Assembly (NCBI RefSeq): GCF_000768555.3
Contig: NZ_KN293984.1
Location: 42,751-106,750, forward strand
Source of the DNA: Roseovarius mucosus DSM 17069
Lineage (GTDB): Bacteria > Pseudomonadota > Alphaproteobacteria > Rhodobacterales > Rhodobacteraceae
Length of the DNA stretch: 64,000 bases
Direction of reading: 5' to 3'
Below are positions 45,435-55,397 of this stretch, piece after piece. Position 1 is the first letter of the stretch; each line of letters starts with the position of its first letter. The position numbers were made by a program, and so were the translations under genes. The notes under the pieces are model-generated. The model was not told the DNA's origin. It saw nothing but the letters and a program-made list of their open reading frames with translations, and made no database searches.

Positions 45435-45605
45435 TCAGTATTCCCCCATTCCTTCGATCCGCTCGATCGCCAGCAGCAGCGTCAGGGCGATCGCGAAAAC
45501 CACGACCACCACGTAAAGCGTCTTTCCCACCATTCCTGCCGCCCATAGCGACCCGCGCGCGAAAACGAGGATGCCAAGCAAAACCAGTCCGAGCAGAACA
45601 GCCAT
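45435..45605 (-). CDS. Small membrane protein in the glycerol transport operon (56 aa)
   Basis: This tiny gene lies between glpQ and glpU. Its ATG overlaps the glpQ stop in TGATG, it has a strong GGGGAGGG site, and its stop is two bases from the glpU ATG; such tight coupling argues it is real. The product is almost entirely two hydrophobic segments (MAVLLGLVLLGILVFARG, then YVVVVVFAIALTLLLAIERI). I do not recognise a family; it may be an accessory transporter subunit. Confidence 0.75.
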   Translation of the reverse strand: MAVLLGLVLLGILVFARGSLWAAGMVGKTLYVVVVVFAIALTLLLAIERIEGMGEY

Positions 45606-46446
45606 CACACCCTCCCCAGGGCAAAGCCCTTGGCGATGTAATTGCGCACGAAATAGATCACCAAGGCCCCCGGCACGATGGTCAGCACCCCCGCCGCCGC
45701 GAGCACGCCCCAGTCCAGACCGCTTGCTGACACGGTGCGGGTCATGGTGGCCGCAATCGGTTTGGCATCCACACTTGTCAGCGTGCGCGACAAGAGCAGT
45801 TCCACCCATGAGAACATGAAGCAGAAGAACGCAGCCACGCCCACGCCCGATGCAATCAGCGGCATGAAGATCTTGACGAAAAACCGCCCGAAGGAATAGC
45901 CGTCGATATAGGCGGTCTCGTCAATCTCCTTGGGCACGCCGCGCATGAACCCTTCCAGAATCCACACAGCCAAGGGCACGTTGAAGAGGCAATGCGCCAG
46001 CGCCACGGCGATATGCGTGTCAAACAGGCCCACGCTTGAATAAAGCTGAAAGAACGGCAGGGCAAAGACCGCAGGCGGGGCCATGCGGTTGGTCAAGAGC
46101 CAGAAGAACAGATGCTTGTCACCAAGAAAGCTGTAGCGCGAGAACGCATAGGCGGCGGGCAGGGCCACGGCAATCGACAGGACCGTGTTCATCACCACAT
46201 AGATCAGCGAATTGACATAGCCCATATACCAACTGGCATCGGTGAGGATGGTGGCATAATTCGCCAGCGTCGGGCTCTGCGGCCAGAGCGAGAATGCGCC
46301 AAGTATCTCGTCATTGGTCTTGAAGCTCATGTTTACCAGCCAATAGATCGGCAAGAGCAGGAACACGAGGTAAAGCACCATCACCACGTTGATACGCGGC
46401 AAGGCAAAGCTGCGGGTGGTGCCGCGTGCGGCGGTCAAATCGGCCA

Positions 46447-46447
<1 letters not shown>
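45605..46447 (-). CDS. glpQ: Glycerol ABC transporter permease GlpQ
   Basis: This 280-aa inner-membrane protein has six predicted helices and the EAA loop (EGFMRGVPKEIDETAYIDGYSFGRFFVKIFMP split over residues about 180-210) of carbohydrate-type ABC permeases (MalG-like). Its ATG overlaps the glpP stop (TGATG). Forms the channel with GlpP. Confidence 0.92.
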
Positions 46448-47318
<871 letters not shown>

Positions 47319-47319
<1 letters not shown>

Positions 47320-48413
47320 CACGCGGCCTCCTGCGCCTGAGATTTCGGTGTCACGCGCCAGTCATCGGCATAGACATTGATCGCGGCCGGATCGAAGGTG
47401 ACGCGCGTCATGTCGGGCGAAATCAGCGCGCCCTCAGCGGCGATGGCGTTGATCTGAACCCCGGCCAATTCGCAGCGGATGATCTTGTGACGGCCCACAT
47501 CCTCGATCCGCCGCACGGTCACGGGCAGCCCCTCTGCCCCTGCCGTCAGGCGCACAAATTCGGGCCGCACACCGATCTGCACCCGGCCCGTGGGGCGGGC
47601 ATAGTCGGCCCCAAGCGGGATTTCGACGCCTTGCACTACGGCCTTGGTGCCGGAAACCTCTGCATCGAGCAGGTTCATCCCCGGCGAGCCGATGAAATAG
47701 CCCACGAATGTGTGCTCTGGCCGCTCGAACAGCTCCTGCGGCGTGCCCATCTGTACGACGCGGCCATCGTGCATGACGACGACCTTGTCGGCAAAGGTCA
47801 GCGCCTCGGTCTGGTCATGGGTGACATAGATCATCGTATGGCCAAACTCGTGATGCAGCGCCTTGAGCTGCGTCCGCAACTCCCATTTCATATGGGGGTC
47901 GATCACTGTCAGCGGCTCATCGAAGAGCAGCGCGTTGACATCCTCACGCACCATGCCGCGGCCAAGGCTGATCTTCTGCTTGGCATCCGCCGTAAGGCCG
48001 CGCGCCTTGCGTCCCAGTTCCGCCTCCATCCCGATCATGCGGGCGATGGTCTGGACCCGCTCGGCGATATAGGCGGGCTGCGCGCCGCGATTGCGCAGCG
48101 GAAAGGCCAGATTGTCGCGCACCGTCATGGTGTCATAGACCACCGGAAACTGGAACACCTGCGCAATGTTGCGCGCGGCGGTGGCCTGATCGGTGACATC
48201 CTGATCGTTGAACAGGATACGGCCCTGACTTGGGCGCAAGAGGCCCGAAATGATGTTGAGCAGCGTGGACTTGCCACAGCCCGACGCGCCCAAGAGGGCA
48301 TAAGCCTCGCCATCGCCCCAGACGTGGTTCAGCTCTTTGAGCGCGAAATCCGCCTCGGACGCGGGGCGGGCGAGGTAACTATGCGCGAGATTATCCAGCG
48401 TGATCTTGGCCAT
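47319..48413 (-). CDS. glpT: Glycerol ABC transporter ATP-binding protein GlpT (degenerate signature)
   Basis: This 364-aa ATPase has Walker A LGASGCGKST, Walker B ALLFDEPLTVID and switch His (YVTHDQTEA), then a TOBE-type regulatory domain. The ABC signature LSGGQ is replaced by LTADAKQKISLGR, so this subunit probably contributes one degenerate composite site in a heterodimer with GlpS, which has a canonical LSGGQ. The gene symbol follows the rhizobial glpSTPQUV naming and is unrelated to the GlpT antiporter of E. coli. Confidence 0.9.
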
Positions 48414-48422
48414 GATTCCCCC

Positions 48423-49511
48423 TCACGCCGCCTCTGCATAGGGTGCTGGTGCGACCAGCACGCCATCCGACCCGAACACATAGACATGCGCCGGATCGAG
48501 ATAGACCCGGAGTGCGGCCCCCAGTTTCAGGTCGCGCACCCCATGGATAAGACCCACCCACCGCTCGCCATGGTGATCCAGATGCACAAAGGTTTCGGAC
48601 CCGGTGATCTCGGTCACGTTGAGGCGTGTGTCAAAACTCAGCGCATCAGGCGTATGCCGGTCCAGTTCCAGGTGGTTGGGCCGGAAGCCCGCCGTATAGG
48701 TGCCATCGGCAAGTCCCGCCATGCTGCCCAGCGCCGCCGCCGATTGCCCATCACCAAAGAGGATGCGCGTGCCGGATTTCTGCACGGTCAGAAAATTCAT
48801 CGGCGGATCGCTGAAGACGCGCGCGGTCGTGGCGTCGCGCGGCTGGCGGTAGACCTGCGGCGTTGGGCCGAATTGCGTGACACGCCCCTCCCAGAGGGTC
48901 GCGGTATTGCCGCCAAGAAGCAGCGCCTCCTCGGGTTCGGTCGTGGCATAGACAAAGATGCTGCCCGCCGCCTCGAAAATCCGCGGGATTTCCGCGCGCA
49001 GTTCCTCGCGCAGCTTGTAATCGAGGTTGGCCAGCGGCTCATCGAGCAGAACCAGACCGGCCTCCTTGACCAGCGCGCGGGCCAGCGCGCAGCGCTGTTG
49101 CTGACCACCCGAAAGCTCCAGCGGCTTGCGCGACAGCATCGGCGAGAGCTGCATCAGATCGGCGGTTTTACGCACCGCCGCGTCAATCTCGGCGCTGGAT
49201 TTGCCCATCAGCCGCAGGGGCGAGGCGATGTTGTCATAGACGGTCATCGAAGGGTAGTTGATGAATTGCTGATAGACCATCGCCACGCGGCGATCCTGCA
49301 CGCGCATTCCGGTGACATCCGCGCCGTTCCACAGGATACGGCCCGTCGCGGGCACATCGAGCCCCGCCATCAGCCGCATGAGCGAGGTTTTCCCCGAGAG
49401 GGTTGGCCCCAGAAGCACGTTCATCGTGCCGGCCTCGAGCGTGAGGTCGGTCGGGTGAATATGCACCTGCCCGTTCACACGTTTCGATACCCCCTTGAGT
49501 GTCAGCGCCAT
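48423..49511 (-). CDS. glpS: Glycerol ABC transporter ATP-binding protein GlpS
   Basis: This 362-aa ATPase has Walker A LGPTLSGKTS (Leu for the usual central residue), canonical signature LSGGQQQRCALARAL, Walker B LVLLDEPLANLD and a C-terminal TOBE domain. GGGAGG precedes the ATG at 49511; a longer frame overlapping glpD is rejected. It works with GlpT as the engine of glycerol import. Confidence 0.92.
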   Translation of the reverse strand: MALTLKGVSKRVNGQVHIHPTDLTLEAGTMNVLLGPTLSGKTSLMRLMAGLDVPATGRILWNGADVTGMRVQDRRVAMVYQQFINYPSMTVYDNIASPLRLMGKSSAEIDAAVRKTADLMQLSPMLSRKPLELSGGQQQRCALARALVKEAGLVLLDEPLANLDYKLREELRAEIPRIFEAAGSIFVYATTEPEEALLLGGNTATLWEGRVTQFGPTPQVYRQPRDATTARVFSDPPMNFLTVQKSGTRILFGDGQSAAALGSMAGLADGTYTAGFRPNHLELDRHTPDALSFDTRLNVTEITGSETFVHLDHHGERWVGLIHGVRDLKLGAALRVYLDPAHVYVFGSDGVLVAPAPYAEAA

Positions 49512-49527
49512 GCGGTCGTATCCTCCC

Positions 49528-51138
49528 TTATCCCTTGGCAGCCACGGGGGCGGCCCGATCAAGCCCGCGCTCCTGCTGCATCCAGTCGTCGAGCGCCGCA
49601 ATCTGCGCCTCGGTCATCTTGAGGCCCAGACGGGTACGCCGCCAGACCACATCCGCCGCAGCGCGGGCGTATTCGTGGTCCATCTGCCAGCGCACCTCGG
49701 CCCCCGTCAGGGTTGCCCCGAAATCGGGGCCAAGATCGGCGGCCTCGCGCGCCTCGCCCAGAATATCCACCGCCTCGGTGCCGTATGCGCGCACCAGGCG
49801 CCGCGCCCATGGCTCCGTGAGAAACGGATAGGCCCTATGCAGACTCTCGGTCAGCCGGTCGAACCCGTCAACGGGGAAATCACCCCCCGGCAGGGCGACG
49901 CCCGCGGTCCAATCTGCACCAGCATCCGGAAAGAACGGGCGCAACTTGGCCAGCGCCGCCTCGGCCAGTTTGCGATAGGTGGTGATCTTGCCGCCAAAGA
50001 TGTTCAAGAGCGGCGCGCCCGACCCCTCGGCCAATGTAAGCACATAGTCACGGGTGGCAGCGGTGGCGGATTTCGCGCCATCGTCATAGAGCGGGCGCAC
50101 GCCCGAATAGGTCCAGACGATATCGGCGCGTGTCACGGGCGTCTTGAAATATTCCGACGCAAAGCGGCAGAGATACTCGGCCTCTTCCGGCGTGCATTCG
50201 GGGCGCGTATCCGCCTGCCCATGTTCGGCATCGGTGGTGCCGATCAGGGTGAATTCGCCCTCATAGGGGATGGCAAAGATGATCCGCCCATCGGTACCTT
50301 GGAAGAAATAGCATTTGTCGTGATCGAACAGGCGCCGCGTCACGATATGGCTACCGCGCACCAGCCGCACCCCTTCGGCAGAGTCGAGGCGCAGCGTGCC
50401 CGAGATCACATCCTTGACCCAAGGTCCGGCGGCATTGACGAGGGCGCGCGCCTGCACCACCTCTGTCGCGCCGGTTTCCTGATCCTTGAGCGTCACCTGC
50501 CACAGATCGCCCACACGCTCGGCCGATTGCACGCGGGTGCGGGTGCGGATGCGCGCACCGCGCGCCTCGGCATCGCGGGCGTTGAGCACGACAAGGCGGC
50601 TGTCCTCGATCCAGCAGTCGGAATATTCATAGGCGCGGGTGAACTTGTCCTTGAGCGGCGCGCCTTCAGGCCCCGCACGCAGATCGAGCGTCGCAGTCGC
50701 AGGCAGGATTTTACGGCCCCCGAGATGGTCATACAGGAACAGTCCCAGACGGATCAGCCAGGCAGGCCGCCGCCCCTTCATCCAGGGCATCACCAGATTG
50801 AGGATGCGCGAGGTGGGCGTTTCGCCCTCGAACCGCATATCGCGGTGATAGGGTAGCACAAAGCGCATGGGCCAGCTGATATGCGGCATGGCGCGCAGCA
50901 GGGTTTCCCGCTCGATCAGCGCCTCGCGCACCAGCCGGATTTCGAAATATTCGAGATAGCGCAGACCACCGTGGAAAAGCTTGGTCGAAGCGCTCGATGT
51001 AGCCCAGGCGAGATCGTTCATCTCGGCCAGTTCAACCCGCAGTCCCCGGCCCGCCGCATCGCGCGCGATGCCACAGCCGTTGATGCCGCCGCCGATGACG
51101 AACAGGTCGATCACTGTGCCCTCGCGGTCCTGCGACAC
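49528..51138 (-). CDS. glpD: Glycerol-3-phosphate dehydrogenase
   Basis: This 536-aa FAD enzyme begins with a dinucleotide-binding loop VIGGGINGCGIARDAAGRG and has the GlpD motifs SASTKLFHGGLRYLE and FGGKITTYRKLAEAAL. It oxidises glycerol-3-phosphate to dihydroxyacetone phosphate at the membrane. GTG 51138 is chosen because GGGAGG lies upstream and the fold starts within ten residues. First gene of the glp operon, divergent from glpR. Confidence 0.94.
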   Translation of the reverse strand: MSQDREGTVIDLFVIGGGINGCGIARDAAGRGLRVELAEMNDLAWATSSASTKLFHGGLRYLEYFEIRLVREALIERETLLRAMPHISWPMRFVLPYHRDMRFEGETPTSRILNLVMPWMKGRRPAWLIRLGLFLYDHLGGRKILPATATLDLRAGPEGAPLKDKFTRAYEYSDCWIEDSRLVVLNARDAEARGARIRTRTRVQSAERVGDLWQVTLKDQETGATEVVQARALVNAAGPWVKDVISGTLRLDSAEGVRLVRGSHIVTRRLFDHDKCYFFQGTDGRIIFAIPYEGEFTLIGTTDAEHGQADTRPECTPEEAEYLCRFASEYFKTPVTRADIVWTYSGVRPLYDDGAKSATAATRDYVLTLAEGSGAPLLNIFGGKITTYRKLAEAALAKLRPFFPDAGADWTAGVALPGGDFPVDGFDRLTESLHRAYPFLTEPWARRLVRAYGTEAVDILGEAREAADLGPDFGATLTGAEVRWQMDHEYARAAADVVWRRTRLGLKMTEAQIAALDDWMQQERGLDRAAPVAAKG

Positions 51139-51202
51139 GCGCCCCTCCCACCGTAAGATGAGCGCAAACGAACCACTTTTTGACCGCATAGGTCAAGAAT
51201 GA

Positions 51203-51213
51203 ATGTTCGTTTT
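51203..51213 (-). promoter_or_regulatory. GlpR operator half-site near glpD
   Basis: ATGTTCGTTTT on the plus strand (AAAACGAACAT read with glpD) lies 65-75 bp upstream of the glpD start. CGAACAT/ATGTTCG is the half-site of the E. coli GlpR operator. The identical 11-mer recurs in opposite orientation at 51387-51397 by glpR. Confidence 0.6.
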
Positions 51214-51386
51214 GTTTCTTTTACTCATGCGCTCTTTGATTTCATTCATCATTTCTCAGGTCCAAGCGCGGGCGCGGGCGCGAACGAACGCATTTTTCAG
51301 CCTGACGTGACGTCACCCCACCCGTGACCGCCGCGATTCGCCCGCTTCGCCGCAGCGCAGCGGAGGCTTTGCTTGCAGCGCGCGGC

Positions 51387-51397
51387 AAAACGAACAT
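51387..51397 (+). promoter_or_regulatory. GlpR operator half-site near glpR
   Basis: AAAACGAACAT, identical to the inverted copy at 51203-51213, ends 30 bp before the glpR ATG. A related AACGAACGCAT sits at about 51283-51293. Together they suggest that GlpR represses both divergent promoters, perhaps with DNA looping. Confidence 0.6.
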
Positions 51398-51427
51398 AAT
51401 CGAACCCGCAACCAATCAAGGCCGCCC

Positions 51428-52213
51428 ATGTCCCAGAGCTTTCGCCAACCCGACATTCTCGAAATCGCCCGCGCCGAAGGCAAGGTCACGGTCGAGGATC
51501 TGGCCGAACGCTTTGACGTGACTGTCCAGACCATCCGCCGCGACCTCACCGAACTGGCCAACGCAGGCAAGCTGGAGCGCGTCCATGGCGGCGCGATCCT
51601 GCCGTCGGGTGTCTCGAACATTCTCTACGAGGAACGCCGCCGCCTGAACGAGCCTGCCAAGGCCGCGATTGGCCGCGCCTGTGCGGCGGCCATTCCGCAT
51701 GATGCCTCGGTCTTTCTCGACATTGGCACCACGACCGAGGCAGTGGCCCGCGAATTGATGGATCACCGCAACCTGATGGTCGTCACCAACAACATGAACG
51801 TGGCGCAAATCCTGCTCGCCAACAAGGATTGCGAGATTGTCGTGGCGGGCGGGGCGCTCCGGCGCTCTGACAATGGCCTTGTCGGCAATCTGACTGCGCG
51901 CACCATAGAGAATTTCAAATTCGATTATGCCATCCTGGGCTGTTCCGCGCTGGACGAGGATGGCGACATGCTGGATTTCGACATTCAGGAGGTGGTTGTG
52001 GGCCAGACCCTGCTCAACCGCTCGCGCGAGGTGTTTCTGGTGGCGGATCATTCCAAGTTCCAGCGCAGCGCGCCGGTGCGGCTTGGGTCTATCCGCGATG
52101 TCGATCAGGTCTTTACCGACCGCCCCCTGCCCGCCCCCTTGACCGAAAGCTGCGTGGGCTGGGGCACGCGGGTGCAGGTGGCGGGCATGCCGGGCAAGCG
52201 TCAATCGACCTGA
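51428..52213 (+). CDS. glpR: DeoR-family glycerol-3-phosphate repressor
   Basis: This 261-aa protein has an N-terminal DeoR HTH (ILEIARAEGKVTVEDLAERFDVTVQTIRRDL split over residues about 9-40) and a C-terminal sugar-phosphate-sensing domain with FLDIGTTTEAVARE, VTNNMNVA and DHSKF motifs. It should repress the glp operon until glycerol-3-phosphate accumulates. Divergent from glpD with matching half-sites between. It overlaps the convergent DUF167 gene by 13 bases. Confidence 0.93.
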   Translation: MSQSFRQPDILEIARAEGKVTVEDLAERFDVTVQTIRRDLTELANAGKLERVHGGAILPSGVSNILYEERRRLNEPAKAAIGRACAAAIPHDASVFLDIGTTTEAVARELMDHRNLMVVTNNMNVAQILLANKDCEIVVAGGALRRSDNGLVGNLTARTIENFKFDYAILGCSALDEDGDMLDFDIQEVVVGQTLLNRSREVFLVADHSKFQRSAPVRLGSIRDVDQVFTDRPLPAPLTESCVGWGTRVQVAGMPGKRQST

Positions 52214-52455
52214 AACACCTTGTCCCGGCTGGTGTGACCGCGCAGCAGGGTCAGGCGCGATTTCGGCACGCCGAGCGCCTTGGCCAGCAATTTGACAACG
52301 GCGGCATTGGCCTTGCCATCCTCGGGCACGGTGGTGACATAGACGCGCAGCCCGCCCTCTTCCGCGACGATCCGGTTGCGCGCGGCCTTTGGGGTGACGC
52401 GCAGGGCGATGGTGGTGCCGGGCTGGGCCAGCGCGCTGAGATCGGGGATGTCCAT
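52201..52455 (-). CDS. DUF167 (YggU) family protein
   Basis: This 84-aa protein fits YggU/DUF167: LRVTPKAARNRIV, LRVYVTTVPEDGKANAAVVKLLAKALGVPKSRLTLLRGHTSRDK in pieces. Function is unknown; related proteins are often encoded near YggT. The start at 52455 gives the usual family N-terminus; no strong ribosome site is visible. Confidence 0.88.
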   Translation of the reverse strand: MDIPDLSALAQPGTTIALRVTPKAARNRIVAEEGGLRVYVTTVPEDGKANAAVVKLLAKALGVPKSRLTLLRGHTSRDKVFQVD

Positions 52456-52568
52456 GCCATTGCAATACCTGCCGACGCGCGCCCATCCAACAGGAATCGC
52501 CGCTTCGGGGCTTGACCACGGGCGCAGGCTTGCCGACATGTGGGGGGCCTTGCAAGAGAAAGACACCG

Positions 52569-53147
52569 ATGCCAACGCCCAATCCCGCCGCTCTCGATTT
52601 CCTGCTCTCACGCCGTTCGCGCCCGGCCAAGACGCTTGCCTTGCCGGTCCCGGACCGTGACGCGCTGCGCCCGCTTCTGACCGCCGCCACCCGCGTGCCC
52701 GATCATGGCAAGCTGGAACCCTGGCGCCTGATCGTGCTGGAACGCGCGGCACTTGTGCGGTTGGCGGGGCTCGTGCCGCAGGCCGGCGCGCGGCTGGGCA
52801 AGTCGCCCGAGGACATCGCCAAGGCCGAAACGCAATTCGCAGACGCGCATCTGGCGGTCGCGGTGATTGAGAGCCCGAAACCCTCGGAAAAAATCCCGGC
52901 CATCGAACAAACCTATTCGGCGGCCTGTGTCTGTCTCGGCCTCCTGAACGCCGCGCTCGCTGCGGGATGGGGGGCCAACTGGCTGAGCGGCTGGCCCAGC
53001 CATGACCGGGGGTTCGCCGCCGCAGCCCTCGGGCTGGCGGATCACGAGCGTATCGCCGGATTCATCCACATCGGCACCGAAGGCGCCGCCCCGCCCGAGC
53101 GTCCGCGCCCCGAGATTGACAGCATCACGACTTGGGTTTCGGAATGA
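52569..53147 (+). CDS. Nitroreductase-family flavoprotein
   Basis: This 192-aa protein has the nitroreductase layout: RRSRPAKTL near the N-terminus for FMN phosphate binding, PDHGKLEPWRLIVLE, and a C-terminal GFIHIGTEG. Length and motifs resemble the minimal YdjA-type enzymes. Physiological substrate unknown. Its stop overlaps the next gene by four bases. Confidence 0.85.
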   Translation: MPTPNPAALDFLLSRRSRPAKTLALPVPDRDALRPLLTAATRVPDHGKLEPWRLIVLERAALVRLAGLVPQAGARLGKSPEDIAKAETQFADAHLAVAVIESPKPSEKIPAIEQTYSAACVCLGLLNAALAAGWGANWLSGWPSHDRGFAAAALGLADHERIAGFIHIGTEGAAPPERPRPEIDSITTWVSE

Positions 53148-53851
53148 TCTTCGCCAGTTTCTTCAAGGCCCTGGGCCAGATCGGCGATCCGCGATTCCGC
53201 AAGGTGCTGTTTCTCGGCGTCGGTTTGACGCTTGCGCTTTTGATTGCGGCCTATGCCGGTGTGCTCTGGCTCATTCAGGCGACGGTGGGCGACACCACCA
53301 CTCTGCCGCTCTTGGGCGAGGTGACATGGGTGGGCGATCTCTTGAGCGGGGCGTCGTTCCTTCTCATGATCGTGCTGTCCGTGTTTCTGATGGTGCCGGT
53401 CGCCTCTGCCATCACCTCGATGTTTCTCGACACGGTGGCCGATGCGGTGGAGGATCGCCACTATCCCGGATTACCCCCCGCGCAATCCGTTCCCTTTGGC
53501 GAGGCGCTGCGCGATACGGTCAACTTCTTGGGCGTGATCATCGGCGCCAATGTCGTGGCGCTCTTTCTCTATGCGCTTTTCACGCCCTTCGCGCTCTTCA
53601 TCTTCTGGGGATTGAACGGCTATCTTCTGGGGATGGAATATTTCCAACTGGTCGCCATGCGCCGGGTCGGGCGGGCGGGGGCCAGGAGCCTGCGCAAGAA
53701 ACACCGCCTGACCATATGGGCGGCAGGCGTGCTCATGGCGATGCCGCTCTCAGTGCCGCTGGTGAACCTCTTGATCCCGATCCTGGGGGCCGCCACCTTT
53801 ACCCATATTTTCCACGCTACTCAGACGCGGCGGGCGGGCCCATCCGGTTGA
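53144..53851 (+). CDS. EI24/CysZ-like membrane protein
   Basis: This 235-aa protein has four hydrophobic segments and the EI24-domain pattern (VASAITSMFLDTVADAVEDRHYPG, FFWGLNGYLLGMEYFQLVAMRR-like region). CysZ members of this fold transport sulfate; most homologues are uncharacterised. ATG 53144 overlaps the nitroreductase stop. Its 3' end overlaps the convergent DUF1467 gene by 35 bases. Confidence 0.8.
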   Translation: MIFASFFKALGQIGDPRFRKVLFLGVGLTLALLIAAYAGVLWLIQATVGDTTTLPLLGEVTWVGDLLSGASFLLMIVLSVFLMVPVASAITSMFLDTVADAVEDRHYPGLPPAQSVPFGEALRDTVNFLGVIIGANVVALFLYALFTPFALFIFWGLNGYLLGMEYFQLVAMRRVGRAGARSLRKKHRLTIWAAGVLMAMPLSVPLVNLLIPILGAATFTHIFHATQTRRAGPSG

Positions 53852-54101
53852 ACATGTCGAGATCGCGCACGGTGATGACGCCCGAAATGATCGTGCCGCC
53901 GATGATGATCCAGAGCACGATGGCAATCCCGGTGGTGATCCACGCCTTTTTCTTGAGATGGTGATGTTCGGGCGAACCGGCATGGGTGCCGGGCACGATA
54001 TTTCCCAGATCCCCTTGGGTCTGGATGCGGATCGGCAACACGATAAAGAACGTCATGAACCAGATCACCGCAAAGAGCACGATGGCCGAGGTAATGCCCA
54101 T
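53817..54101 (-). CDS. DUF1467 family membrane protein
   Basis: This 94-aa protein has two membrane helices (residues about 4-25 and 52-78) and the DUF1467 core WFMTFFIVLPIRIQTQGD with GTHAGSPEHHHLKKK. This alphaproteobacterial family is of unknown function and is often encoded beside methylmalonyl-CoA epimerase, as here; the start overlaps the upstream stop (TGATG). Confidence 0.88.
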   Translation of the reverse strand: MGITSAIVLFAVIWFMTFFIVLPIRIQTQGDLGNIVPGTHAGSPEHHHLKKKAWITTGIAIVLWIIIGGTIISGVITVRDLDMFNRMGPPAASE

Positions 54102-54505
54102 CAGACCTGCTCCAGTTCCACGAGGCAGCCGTTGAAATCCTTGGGGTGCAAGAAGAGCACCGGCTTGCCATGCGCGCCGATCTTGGGCTCTCCGTTGCCC
54201 AGCACCCGCGCACCGGTGGATTTCAGATGGTCACGCGCCGCGATGATGTCCTCGACCTCATAGCAGACATGGTGAATCCCGCCTGAGGGGTTTTTATCCA
54301 GAAAGCCCTGGATCGGGCTGTTCTCGCCCAAGGGATAGAGCAACTCGATCTTGGTATTGGGCAATTCGATGAAAACCACGGTCACGCCGTGATCCGGCTC
54401 GTCCTGCGGCGCGCCGACCTTGGCGCCGAGCGCATGGCGATATTGGTCAGCAGCGGCGGAGAGGTCCGGCACCGCGATGGCGACATGATTGAGGCGTCCG
54501 ATCAT
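54101..54505 (-). CDS. mce: Methylmalonyl-CoA epimerase
   Basis: This 134-aa glyoxalase-fold protein has GRLNHVAIAVPDL, the metal His/Glu ligands (NHVAI, VVFIELPNTKIELLYPLGENS, GGIHHVCYEVEDI, LVELEQV) and length typical of the epimerase of the propionyl-CoA pathway. AAGGA precedes the ATG at 54505. Glyoxalase-like relatives exist, but the match to epimerase motifs is strong. Confidence 0.92.
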   Translation of the reverse strand: MIGRLNHVAIAVPDLSAAADQYRHALGAKVGAPQDEPDHGVTVVFIELPNTKIELLYPLGENSPIQGFLDKNPSGGIHHVCYEVEDIIAARDHLKSTGARVLGNGEPKIGAHGKPVLFLHPKDFNGCLVELEQV

Positions 54506-54652
54506 GGGGCAATCCTTTCGCATGAATTTCCCCCGTTATGGGGATGAACGCAGCAACTGACAAGCGACAGGGGGACGCAACCCACGCATTAACCTTGCGT
54601 TCACCATAACCGGGCCATGCTGCGGGGATATCGTGACAGAAGGATGCGCCCG

Positions 54653-55355
54653 ATGACCGATCTTGACAGCCTTGCGCGCCCGCGCGTGCCAAACGCCCAA
54701 CGCCCCCTGATGGGCATGACCGTTCTGGCGGTCGAGGATAGCCGCTATGCGTCAGAGGCGCTGCGCCTGATGTGCCTGCGCAGCGGCGCGCGCATCCGGC
54801 GCGCGGATTGCCTGAGTTCGGCGCGCCGCCATTTGCAGGTCTATCGCCCGTCAGTGGTGATCGTCGATCTGGGTCTGCCCGACGGTCCGGGCGAGGATCT
54901 GATTGCCGACCTCGCCCGCGCCGTGCCGCGCGTGGGCGTGATCCTCGCCACAAGCGGGGATGCCGTGGCAGAGGCGCGCGCGCGTCGCGGCCGGGGCCGA
55001 TGGGTTCTTGCTCAAACCGGTGGCAAGCCTTGGCATCTTTCAGCAAGAGGTGTTGCGCCATGTACCCACCGACCGGCGGCCTCTTGGCCCCTACGCGGTG
55101 CAGGCCGAGATGATCCATCCCGATCCGCTGGCATATCGCGACGATCTCGACCATGTTCAAAGCCTGCTCAGCCATGATCACACCCCCGATATTCTGAGCT
55201 ACGCCGCGCAGTTTCTGGCCAGTGTGGCCCGCGCCGCCGAAGATGCGGTGTTGTCCGAGGCCGCGGCGGGGCTGACAGGGCACTGTTCCGAGGCGGGCGT
55301 TGCGCGGATCATGGGGTTGATCGACATGCGCCTGGCGGCCCGGACGGCGCTCTAG
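54653..55355 (+). pseudogene. CheY-like response regulator with C-terminal domain, frameshifted
   Basis: A receiver domain (MTVLAVEDSRYASEALRLMC, phosphoacceptor Asp in VVIVDLGLPDGPGEDL) runs in one frame to about 54985. It continues in another frame as AAGADGFLLKPVASLG, supplying the conserved Lys, plus a helical output domain to 55355. The frames join if two bases were lost from the alternating CG run near 54976-54988. AAGGA upstream supports ATG 54653. Either the gene is broken or the run was mis-sequenced. The helical tail could be a phosphotransfer-type partner domain. Confidence 0.8.
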
Positions 55356-55397
55356 CGGGCGCTTTGCTTTGCCACGACCCACCGCTAGATAGGGGGC

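Noticed and set aside
47487-49622. 711-codon plus-strand frame opposite glpT/glpS
   Set aside because: Antisense to two ATPases with intact Walker motifs.
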